Source: Bacillota bacterium
Lineage (GTDB): Bacteria; Bacillota; Clostridia; Oscillospirales; Oscillospiraceae
Length of the DNA stretch: 11,567 nucleotides
Assembly (NCBI GenBank): GCA_009781925.1
Contig: WQUU01000163.1
Location: forward strand, 1-11,567
Reading direction: 5' to 3'
Made by a program: the position numbers and the translations under genes. The notes below the pieces were generated by a model. It ran no database searches, was not told the DNA's origin, and saw only the letters and a program-made list of their open reading frames with translations. Shown piece after piece: positions 6,798 through 11,567 of this stretch. How positions within the stretch are numbered: position 1 is the stretch's first letter; each line of letters starts with the position of its first letter.

Positions 6798-7439
6798 TCA
6801 CGATTTCTGATTCAGCAGCTTGCTGTGAAACGTATAGATAAACGACAGGAAAAATACAAATATTTGCAGCGGAAAAATCACCAATCGTTCCGTCAGGCCG
6901 AGAATGTTCAGATTTGCGGCCATTCCGATCGGATTCATCGCGCCAAAGAGCGTGATCACTACGGCGGCAATGAGAAAAATTCTGCCCAAAACCTTTAATT
7001 TTTCTTTTTTCAAATATCCAAACGCAAGCAGGAAAAAGGAGAAAATCGTCGTAAACACCACAACAACCGTCACAACAATGTGCATCATGTTTTGAAAATT
7101 CATCACGGTCTTATCCCCCGCGAGCGGAAACAGCGCGTAGCCGACCGTGGTGGTGAGCGCCATGATCAGAAAAATGATGTACCCGGCCCTTGTGAGCGTA
7201 TGATAGTCCCGAAACGCTTTCAGAACCATCCCAAACGCGAACAGCACAAAGCAGATACCGTAAATCGTTGTAAATATCCGCAACAAGCCGGCGTTTGGCG
7301 CTCCCGTCGCCGTCAGAGAACTGATGTCCGTTGTGATCGGATCATACGCGCTCCAAAGCGCCTGTCCCAAAAACACGTGGAAAAAATAGACGATCACCGC
7401 GATCATTCCAAGGGGCATGAGCCATTTCAGCAATTTCAT
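6798..7439 (-). CDS. DUF998 family membrane protein
   Basis: This 213-residue polytopic membrane protein has about six hydrophobic segments (about 6-26, 54-75, 85-104, 116-142, 150-170 and 182-203). The segment SAYDPITTDISSLTATGAPNA (30-50), directly after the first helix, matches the signature of the DUF998 family, whose function is not established. The ATG at 7439 is preceded by AGGAGG about 10 bases upstream. It is the first gene of the cluster DUF998-VOC-channel, and a plausible promoter lies at 7471-7498. It interrupts what is elsewhere often an adjacent pair of topoisomerase subunit genes. Confidence 0.82.
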   Translation of the reverse strand: MKLLKWLMPLGMIAVIVYFFHVFLGQALWSAYDPITTDISSLTATGAPNAGLLRIFTTIYGICFVLFAFGMVLKAFRDYHTLTRAGYIIFLIMALTTTVGYALFPLAGDKTVMNFQNMMHIVVTVVVVFTTIFSFFLLAFGYLKKEKLKVLGRIFLIAAVVITLFGAMNPIGMAANLNILGLTERLVIFPLQIFVFFLSFIYTFHSKLLNQKS

Positions 7440-7470
7440 GATATGATTTCCTCCTATTATTTCTGCATTA

Positions 7471-7498
7471 GTTTTATCCGAGAATTATCGTTTGTCAT
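7471..7498 (-). promoter_or_regulatory. Possible promoter of the DUF998-VOC-channel cluster
   Basis: On the minus strand, ATGACA (7498-7493) and TAAAAC (7476-7471) are separated by 16 bases. The match is 5/6 and 4/6 to sigma-A boxes, about 30 bases upstream of the DUF998 start. It lies just inside the repeat at 7504-7551, in the only AT-rich part of this gap. Confidence 0.4.
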
Positions 7499-7503
7499 TC
7501 TGA

Positions 7504-7551
7504 GTAGGGGCGGCTAATAGCCGCCCGCGGGCGATTGATAATCGCCCCTAC
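7504..7551. repeat. Paired-palindrome repeat, GGGGCG type (copy 3)
   Basis: GTAGGGGCG at one end and CGCCCCTAC at the other enclose two adjacent hairpins, GGGCGGCTA-A-TAGCCGCCC and GGGCGATT-GAT-AATCGCCC. The plan is the same as at 1386-1447 and 9647-9709 (GTAGGG end, two self-complementary arms, CCCTAC end), but the arm sequence is different. Confidence 0.85.
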
Positions 7552-7553
7552 TG

Positions 7554-7601
7554 CGCGCCGAAAAAGTTATCCCGCGGCGCGTCGGGGGCGCCACGCCCTA
7601 C
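7554..7601. repeat. Hairpins downstream of topoisomerase B, degenerate repeat copy
   Basis: CGCGCCG (7554-7560) pairs with CGGCGCG (7575-7581). GGGCG-CCA-CGCCC (7586-7598) ends in CCCTAC (7596-7601), which on the minus strand is a GTAGGG end followed by a short palindrome. It starts 21 bases past the topoisomerase B stop. There is no T run, so its use as a terminator is uncertain. Confidence 0.5.
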
Positions 7602-7621
7602 GACACGCCCACCAGGTCGCC

Positions 7622-9613
7622 TTAACTCACGTCTACCAGATCCAGATACTCAACCCCATGCTCCGCGATGTGCGCTTTCCGCCCCGCCAGGTCATCCCCC
7701 TGGAACAGGTCAAACACGGCGGCGGTGCGCGCCGCGTCCTCCGGCATGACGCGGATCAAACGCCGGGTCTCCGGGTTCATGGTTGTGAGCCACATCATCT
7801 CCGGATCGTTTTCACCCAAACCTTTGGAGCGGTTGATCGTGACTTTCTGATCGCCCAGTTTTTCCAAAATCTCCGCCTTCTCCCCGTCGGAATAGGCGAA
7901 GTAGGTCTTCCCCCTGCTCTCAATCTCGTACAGCGGCGTCTCCGCGATGTAAATGTAGCCCTCGTTGATCAGGGTCGGCGCCAGGCGGTAGAGCATCGTC
8001 AGGATCAGCACGCGGATCTGAAAGCCGTCGTAATCCGCGTCGGTACAGATGATGACCTTATTCCAGCGCAGCGCGCCCAAGTCAAAGGTGGAGAGTTCTT
8101 TGCCTCTGCCCTTCTCCACCTCCACCCCGCAGCCCAGAACTTTGATGAGGTCGGTGATGATCTCGCTCTTGAAAATTTTCGCGTAGTCCGCCTTGAGGCA
8201 GTTTAAAATTTTGCCCCGCACGGGCATGACGCCCTGATACTCCGCGTCCCGGCTCAGCTTTACGCTGCCGAGGGCGGAGTCCCCCTCCACGATGTAGATT
8301 TCCCGCTTGTCCAAATCCTTCGTGCGGCAGTCCACGAACTTCGCCACGCGCGATGTGATGTCAACCGTTCCGCTGAGTTTCTTTTTGATATTGAGCCGGG
8401 CTTTCTCCGCCTGCTCCCGGCTGCGCTTGTTGATCAGGATCTGCTCAATGACCCGGTCGGCCTCCTGCTTGCGCTCGATGAAATAGATCTCCAACTGGGA
8501 GCGGAGGAAGTCCGTCATGGCCTCCTGGATGAAGCGGTTGGTGATGGCTTTCTTCGTCTGGTTCTCATAGGAGGTCTGGGTGGAGAAACAGTTGGTGATC
8601 AGAATCATGCAGTCCTGGATGTCCTGGAAACTGATCCGGCTCTCCCCCTTTTGGTACTTGCTCTGCTTCTTGAGGATTGCGTCACAGGCGGAGACAAAGG
8701 CGCTTCGCGCAGCCTTCTCCGGCGCGCCGCCGTACTCCAGCCAGGAGCTGTTGTGGTAATATTCGATGACATTGACCCGGTTGGAGAAGCAAAACGCGGC
8801 GGAGAGTTTGACCTTATACTCCGGTTTGTCCTCCCGGTCGCGGCCCCGCCGCTCCGTCTCGATGAAATACGGGGCGGTGAGAACGCCCTCCTCCCCCGCC
8901 AGTTCGCCCACGTAATCCGTGATACCGTTTGCATAGAGGAAATCCCGGGTCTCGAACTTTCCGCCGGTCTGGTTCTTAAAGCGGAAGGTCACACCGGCGT
9001 TCACCACGGCCTGGCGGCGGAGAGTGTCGGTGAAATACTCTACCGGCACGTCGATGTCCGTAAACACGCTGAGATCTGGCCGCCAGCGGAAGCGGGAGCC
9101 CGTCTTTTTGCCGCGATCCGTGGGCTCAACCAACATCTTGCCTACGATCTCCCCCTTTTCAAAGCGCAGCGTGTATTTCTTCCCATCCCGCCAGACATTT
9201 ACGTCCATGTACTCCGAGGCGTACTGAGTGGCGCAGGCGCCCAGGCCGTTTAAACCCAGGGAGAACTCGTAGTTCTCCCCCTCGTCGTTTTTGTATTTTC
9301 CCCCGGCGTAGAGCTCGCAGAAGATCAGCTCCCAATTAAAGCGCCCCTCAGTCTCATTCCAGTCCACAGGACAGCCCCGGCCAAAATCTTCGACCTCAAT
9401 AGACTTGTCTTCGAAGCGCGTTACTGTTATAATATCCCCGTACCCCTCGCGGGACTCGTCGATGGCGTTGCTCAGAATCTCGAACACCGCGTGCTCGCAG
9501 CCCTCCAGCCCATCCGATCCGAAGATGACGGCGGGGCGTTTGCGCACCCGATCCGCCCCCTTGAGCTGGGAGATGCTCTCGTTGCCGTATCCGCCGGATT
9601 TTGCTTTTGTCAT
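7622..9613 (-). CDS. Atypical DNA gyrase/topoisomerase IV, B subunit
   Basis: This is the ATPase and TOPRIM subunit of a type IIA topoisomerase (663 residues) and partner of the A subunit at 3482-5722. The GHKL ATP site shows EILSNAIDES with Glu45, Asn49 and Asp52, then EDFGRGCPVD (75-84) and LGLNGLGA (119-126). The TOPRIM domain has EIYIVEGDSALGS with Glu443, PVRGKILN (464-471), and the acidic motif DADYDG with Asp525, Asp527 and Asp529. SKGLGENDPEMMWLTTMNPETRRL follows near the end. All catalytic acids are kept, but several usually fixed residues differ: Asn122 where GGLHGVG has His, FQ for the usual SH after DADVDG, and Ser for Tyr in YKGLGE. I place the start at ATG 9613. The longer open frame to 9721 only translates the palindromic repeat. 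GAGAGG lies 10 bases upstream. Confidence 0.92.
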   Translation of the reverse strand: MTKAKSGGYGNESISQLKGADRVRKRPAVIFGSDGLEGCEHAVFEILSNAIDESREGYGDIITVTRFEDKSIEVEDFGRGCPVDWNETEGRFNWELIFCELYAGGKYKNDEGENYEFSLGLNGLGACATQYASEYMDVNVWRDGKKYTLRFEKGEIVGKMLVEPTDRGKKTGSRFRWRPDLSVFTDIDVPVEYFTDTLRRQAVVNAGVTFRFKNQTGGKFETRDFLYANGITDYVGELAGEEGVLTAPYFIETERRGRDREDKPEYKVKLSAAFCFSNRVNVIEYYHNSSWLEYGGAPEKAARSAFVSACDAILKKQSKYQKGESRISFQDIQDCMILITNCFSTQTSYENQTKKAITNRFIQEAMTDFLRSQLEIYFIERKQEADRVIEQILINKRSREQAEKARLNIKKKLSGTVDITSRVAKFVDCRTKDLDKREIYIVEGDSALGSVKLSRDAEYQGVMPVRGKILNCLKADYAKIFKSEIITDLIKVLGCGVEVEKGRGKELSTFDLGALRWNKVIICTDADYDGFQIRVLILTMLYRLAPTLINEGYIYIAETPLYEIESRGKTYFAYSDGEKAEILEKLGDQKVTINRSKGLGENDPEMMWLTTMNPETRRLIRVMPEDAARTAAVFDLFQGDDLAGRKAHIAEHGVEYLDLVDVS

Positions 9614-9646
9614 ATGGTATCTGCCTCTCACCGAAACAACCGCATC

Positions 9647-9709
9647 GTAGGGAACGGATTGATCCGTTCCGCCTCGTCGAATGTCGGAACGGATCAATCC
9701 GTTCCCTAC
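9647..9709. repeat. Paired-palindrome repeat, copy 2, in the topoisomerase B leader
   Basis: Arms 9647-9671 and 9685-9709 are perfect reverse complements around a 13-base spacer. Both match the copy at 1386-1447 except for one position per arm, changed in a compensatory way (TTTAT/ATAAA there, TTGAT/ATCAA here). The spacers are unrelated. It lies between the predicted promoter and the start codon of topoisomerase B, so it would be transcribed as a strong hairpin in the 5' untranslated leader. Confidence 0.95.
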
Positions 9710-9747
9710 AAGATGTTGCAATATTTGTTTGTCGATTAACCTTATCT

Positions 9748-9776
9748 AGTATATACCACCTTGACAAAAAAATCAA
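9748..9776 (-). promoter_or_regulatory. Promoter of the topoisomerase B gene
   Basis: On the minus strand TTGATT (9776-9771), a 17-base spacer, and TATACT (9753-9748) give 4/6 and 5/6 sigma-A matches with ideal spacing. The leader to the ATG at 9613 would be about 130 bases and contains the palindromic repeat. The -35 box overlaps the T run of the terminator at 9766-9806. Confidence 0.65.
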
Positions 9777-9806
9777 GCGGAGACTGCTCTAAAACAGTCC
9801 CCGCCC
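9766..9806 (-). terminator. Leftward rho-independent terminator
   Basis: Read on the minus strand, GGGCGGGGACTG (9806-9795) pairs with CAGTCTCCGCTT (9786-9775) over 12 positions, including three G-T pairs, with an 8-base loop. It is followed by GA and seven T (9772-9766). No protein gene lies directly upstream on this strand. It therefore implies either a non-coding transcript ending here or an attenuator ahead of the topoisomerase B gene. Confidence 0.75.
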
Positions 9807-10066
9807 GCTTTGAACCGGCCAACAGCATTTTAATTTGATGCCGTGTTGCTCGCCGCTAAGGCGGCAACCGCAACACATGGCAAACGCAGACCAAATCCAA
9901 AACTTGACCCAGCCGGCTCATTCAGCCAAATTTCTTTCTATACGTTCCGCTCTCATTACTCACAATCGCGGGTGTCATCCACTTGTTCGGAAAAATCGCT
10001 CAGACGCTGCCCGAGCGCACCGAACGGATCCTTTGAACGGAAAGGCGTATCTCATTTGCTGAGTCC
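9766..10066 (-). ncRNA. Candidate structured non-coding RNA (unassigned)
   Basis: This interval has no convincing protein gene but many complementary segments in nested order, ending at a strong terminator. On the minus strand there is a small 5' hairpin (10063-10060 with 10054-10051). A long stem follows (10050-10046 and 10042-10038 with 9949-9940, three bases bulged). It encloses an apical rod (10029-10020 with 9990-9985 and 9980-9977; inside it 10017-10013 with 10001-9997). Further on are GGCT/AGCC (9927-9915) and a strong hairpin GTGTTGC...GCAACAC with inner GCCGC/GCGGC (9876-9843). A plausible promoter precedes it. I do not recognise the family: no SRP GGAAGCAG loop, no RNase P or tmRNA signature, no common riboswitch core. 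Transcription from the other strand as a yaaL leader cannot be excluded. Confidence 0.45.
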
Positions 10067-10072
10067 GAGCTT

Positions 10073-10102
10073 ATTATGGCTCTGGCATCCGAAAAAACGC
10101 AA
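10073..10102 (-). promoter_or_regulatory. Possible promoter of the candidate RNA
   Basis: On the minus strand TTGCGT (10102-10097), an 18-base spacer and CATAAT (10078-10073) put a start at about 10066. That is just before the first hairpin of the candidate RNA. The match is moderate (4/6 and 5/6). Confidence 0.35.
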
Positions 10103-10132
10103 AGCAAATTTTTGAAAAATGTTTAAGCTTTG

Positions 10133-10166
10133 TCCCTCCGGAATACAATACCTTTAAACGGAGGGA
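10133..10166 (+). promoter_or_regulatory. Hairpin that would cover the yaaL ribosome binding site
   Basis: TCCCTCCG (10133-10140) and CGGAGGGA (10159-10166) are perfect complements around an 18-base loop. The second arm is the yaaL ribosome binding site, GGAGGG, 10-11 bases before the ATG. If transcribed together the stem would block translation initiation. The loop also contains TACAAT (10144-10149), which could be a -10 box with a poor -35. In that case the dyad may be an operator and not an RNA hairpin. Confidence 0.5.
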
Positions 10167-10175
10167 AAATCACCC

Positions 10176-10388
10176 ATGACACAGCGAAAACTGACCCGGA
10201 CGCATCAGGCGGAATTTGACCGCGTTTTAAGCGAGGTGCGGGCGATCCGCGAAAACTTGGACAAGGCCTACGCCAGTTTTGAGGCCAGCACCGACCCCGG
10301 CCTGACAGAGGCCAGCATTTTTGAGATCAACGCACTCAGAGCCCACTATGACCACGCCCTGCGGAACATCAAAACCATCGCGCTGTAG
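10176..10388 (+). CDS. yaaL: YaaL-like protein (DUF2508)
   Basis: The small, charged, probably all-helical cytoplasmic protein has 70 residues. FDRVLSEVRAIRENLDKAYASFEASTDPGL (14-43) followed by ALRAHYDHALRNIK fits the DUF2508/YaaL family of Firmicutes, whose function is unknown. Having bofA as the next gene strengthens this: in Bacillus subtilis the order is recR-yaaL-bofA. Here recR is absent from the immediate upstream side. The ATG at 10176 follows GGAGGG by about 10 bases. The stop codon TAG is part of the GTAGGG end of a palindromic repeat, so the repeat's position fixes the last residues (...TIAL). Confidence 0.78.
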   Translation: MTQRKLTRTHQAEFDRVLSEVRAIRENLDKAYASFEASTDPGLTEASIFEINALRAHYDHALRNIKTIAL

Positions 10389-10430
10389 GGACGCCATTTA
10401 TGGCGTCCGCCGCCGCAAGGCGTCCGCCGC
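10385..10430. repeat. Half copy of the GTAGGG palindromic repeat
   Basis: GTAGGGACGCCA begins inside the yaaL stop codon. GGACGCCAT-TT-ATGGCGTCC (10389-10408) is a perfect palindrome with the same two-T centre as the arms at 1386. The right arm is missing. Instead GGCGTCCGCCG is repeated directly (10402-10412 and 10419-10429), as if the element decayed or slipped. It fills most of the gap to bofA. Confidence 0.75.
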
Positions 10431-10452
10431 GATTTGAAAGGATGCGTTTGCC

Positions 10453-10725
10453 ATGACCACTGCCATCATCGCGATTGCCGTCGTCGGAATACTGCTGCTC
10501 GCCCTGCTGTTCAAGATCATCAAGACCCCGATCAAATGGTTTTTTAAACTTCTGATCCACGTCGCCATCGGCTTCGTGGCCCTCTTTGTCGTCAACTGGC
10601 TCATCGGCTGGTTGGGCGCGCCCGCCAGCTGGGAGTTGGGGCTCAACTGGATCAACGCCCTCGTCGCCGGTGTTCTGGGCGTCCCGGGGGTGATCCTGCT
10701 GTTTTTGTGGCAAAATGTGATCTGA
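10453..10725 (+). CDS. bofA: BofA-family sigma-K processing inhibitor
   Basis: This 90-residue membrane protein is close to the usual 85-90 of BofA. Hydrophobic segments are at about 3-21, 32-53 and 63-86. The family's conserved C-terminal stretch is seen in LNWINALVAGVLGVPGVILL (64-83). In Bacillus, BofA sits in the outer forespore membrane with SpoIVFA and holds the protease SpoIVFB inactive, so that pro-sigma-K is processed only after a forespore signal. The ATG at 10453 follows AAAGGA by about 10 bases. It lies 64 bases after yaaL and probably shares its transcript. Its presence implies an endospore-forming lineage. In Clostridia the partner set is often incomplete, so the exact target here is inferred. 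Confidence 0.85.
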   Translation: MTTAIIAIAVVGILLLALLFKIIKTPIKWFFKLLIHVAIGFVALFVVNWLIGWLGAPASWELGLNWINALVAGVLGVPGVILLFLWQNVI

Positions 10726-10744
10726 ATACATAGTTTGTATGCGG

Positions 10745-10779
10745 GTAGGGGCGGATTCAATATCCGCCCCATAAATTTT
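10745..10779 (+). terminator. Probable terminator after bofA, built from a repeat half-arm
   Basis: GGGGCGGAT (10748-10756) pairs with ATCCGCCCC (10762-10770) around a 5-base loop, and ATAAATTTTT follows. It starts with GTAGGGGCGG like the repeat at 7504, so a single palindromic arm of that family seems to act as a terminator 20 bases past bofA. The T run begins only after ATAAA, which makes it a moderate terminator. Confidence 0.6.
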
Positions 10780-10793
10780 TGTCCGTTTTGCTC

Positions 10794-10822
10794 TTGACAA
10801 ATTTCCCTTCTAGTGCTAATAC
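10794..10822 (+). promoter_or_regulatory. Promoter of the ABC transporter gene
   Basis: A perfect TTGACA (10794-10799), a 17-base spacer and TAATAC (10817-10822) form a strong sigma-A promoter 35 bases before the start codon. The -10 box lies within an imperfect dyad CTAGTGCTAATACTTAG (10810-10826). This could be an operator, but the symmetry is weak. Confidence 0.8.
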
Positions 10823-10857
10823 TTAGAGTATCCGCCACAAATTGGAGTGATATCGCG

Positions 10858-11567
10858 ATGGACAATGCTTTGGAAGTTCAAAACCTCTGCAAAAGCTACG
10901 GGGATTTCAAGCTCAGCAGCGTCTCATTCACACTGCCTGCGGGAAATATCATGGGCTTTGTGGGGCAAAACGGCGCGGGCAAGACGACCACGATCCGCTG
11001 CATCCTCAACATGGCCGTGCGTGAGAGCGGCGAGATCAAGATCTTCGGGCTGGACAATATCGCGGACGAGCTGGCCGTCAAAGAGGAACTGGCCGCAGTC
11101 TTCGACGAAATCTTTTTTGTGGAGACCTGGCGTGTGAGCGAGGTGGAAAAAGCGATTCGGGGATTTTACAGCCAATGGGACAGCAAAACCTACGCCGGCT
11201 ATATCAAAAAATTTGAGCTGCCCCCCGGCAAGCGGGTCAGGGAGCTGTCGCGCGGCATGAAGATGAAGCTCATGCTGGCGGTGGCCATGTCCCACGGCGC
11301 GAAGCTGCTCATTCTGGACGAGCCCACCTCCGGCCTTGACCCGGTGGCCCGGGAGGAACTCCTCGATATTTTGAGGGAGTACATCTCGGACGGGGAAAAG
11401 AGCGTTTTCTTCTCCACACACATCACCTCCGACCTGGAGCGCGTCGCCGACTTCATCACGCTGATCGACCACGGCAAACTCTTCTACACCGGCACAAAGG
11501 ACGGCCTGCTGGAGCACTTCTCTAGCGTCAAAGGGAGCAAGGCGGATCTGACAGACGATTTAAAACG
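10858..11567 (+). CDS. ABC-2 type transporter ATP-binding protein, cut by window end
   Basis: The first 236 codons of an ATPase subunit of an exporter-type ABC system stay open to the end of the window. Walker A is GQNGAGKTT (36-44), the signature motif is LSRGMKMKL (130-138), Walker B is LLILDEP (150-156), the D-loop is SGLD (158-161) and the H-loop is STHI with His188. At the Q-loop position the sequence reads VFDEIFF (81-87), with no Gln. Asp or Asn there is something I associate with the YtrB-like branch of this group, though I cannot check it. The ATG at 10858 follows GGAG by 10 bases and a strong promoter of its own, so it starts a new transcription unit. A permease gene would be expected just beyond the window, and the substrate is unknown. 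Confidence 0.93.
   Translation, partial: MDNALEVQNLCKSYGDFKLSSVSFTLPAGNIMGFVGQNGAGKTTTIRCILNMAVRESGEIKIFGLDNIADELAVKEELAAVFDEIFFVETWRVSEVEKAIRGFYSQWDSKTYAGYIKKFELPPGKRVRELSRGMKMKLMLAVAMSHGAKLLILDEPTSGLDPVAREELLDILREYISDGEKSVFFSTHITSDLERVADFITLIDHGKLFYTGTKDGLLEHFSSVKGSKADLTDDLK

Noticed and set aside
9614..9721. 36-residue N-terminal extension of the topoisomerase B reading frame
   Set aside because: It is the translation of the palindromic repeat and its surroundings, has no similarity to the GyrB/ParE N-terminus, and the conserved protein begins after ATG 9613.
9761..9766. Plus-strand TTGACA as a promoter -35 box
   Set aside because: No -10-like sequence lies 16-18 bases downstream, and the site is part of the leftward terminator and promoter.
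9903..10086. Known riboswitch (SAM, cobalamin, lysine, glycine, T-box) upstream of yaaL
   Set aside because: None of the conserved core sequences of these classes is present on either strand by eye.
9843..10115. Plus-strand open frame of 90 codons in the divergent region
   Set aside because: No ribosome binding site, Ser/Arg/Pro-rich composition and no domain; the region is better explained by RNA-like stems.
10924..11517. Minus-strand open frame of 197 codons
   Set aside because: It is antisense to the ABC ATPase, whose Walker, signature and H-loop motifs prove the plus-strand frame starting at 10858.

Overview
The window looks like a chromosomal segment of a moderately GC-rich, endospore-forming member of the Clostridia, most likely related to Oscillospiraceae/Ruminococcaceae. 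The grounds are a bofA gene (sigma-K checkpoint), strong GGAGG ribosome binding sites, sigma-A type promoters, a YitT-family protein, an atypical second type IIA topoisomerase, and intergenic spaces full of short GC-rich palindromic repeats. Taxonomy is inferred from gene content and style only.

Layout. Everything from 1 to about 9.6 kb is read leftwards (minus strand): a tRNA-Gly(GCC) cut by the window edge, a transglutaminase-like lipoprotein, a YitT-family membrane protein, an AT-richer membrane-anchored pentapeptide-repeat protein flanked by inverted repeats, the A subunit of an atypical type IIA topoisomerase, a compact three-gene cluster (K+-channel-like protein, VOC/glyoxalase-fold protein, DUF998 membrane protein), and the B subunit of the same topoisomerase. 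From about 10.2 kb the genes run rightwards: yaaL (DUF2508), bofA, and the first 236 codons of an ABC-2 type transporter ATPase that runs off the end. Between the two arms (9614-10175) is a divergent region holding the topoisomerase B promoter, a strong leftward intrinsic terminator, a block of nested stems read as a candidate structured RNA gene, and a hairpin that would occlude the yaaL ribosome binding site.

How parts fit. The two topoisomerase subunits should form one A2B2 enzyme that cuts and passes duplex DNA. Their genes are separated by about 1.9 kb of apparently unrelated genes bounded on both sides by repeats. yaaL-bofA matches the end of the recR-yaaL-bofA cluster of Bacillus, but recR is not next to it here. 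A recurrent theme is a repeat family with fixed GTAGGG/CCCTAC ends and self-complementary arms of variable sequence. It occurs at five clear sites and one degenerate site, where it sits in a leader, supplies a stop codon, and probably serves as a terminator.
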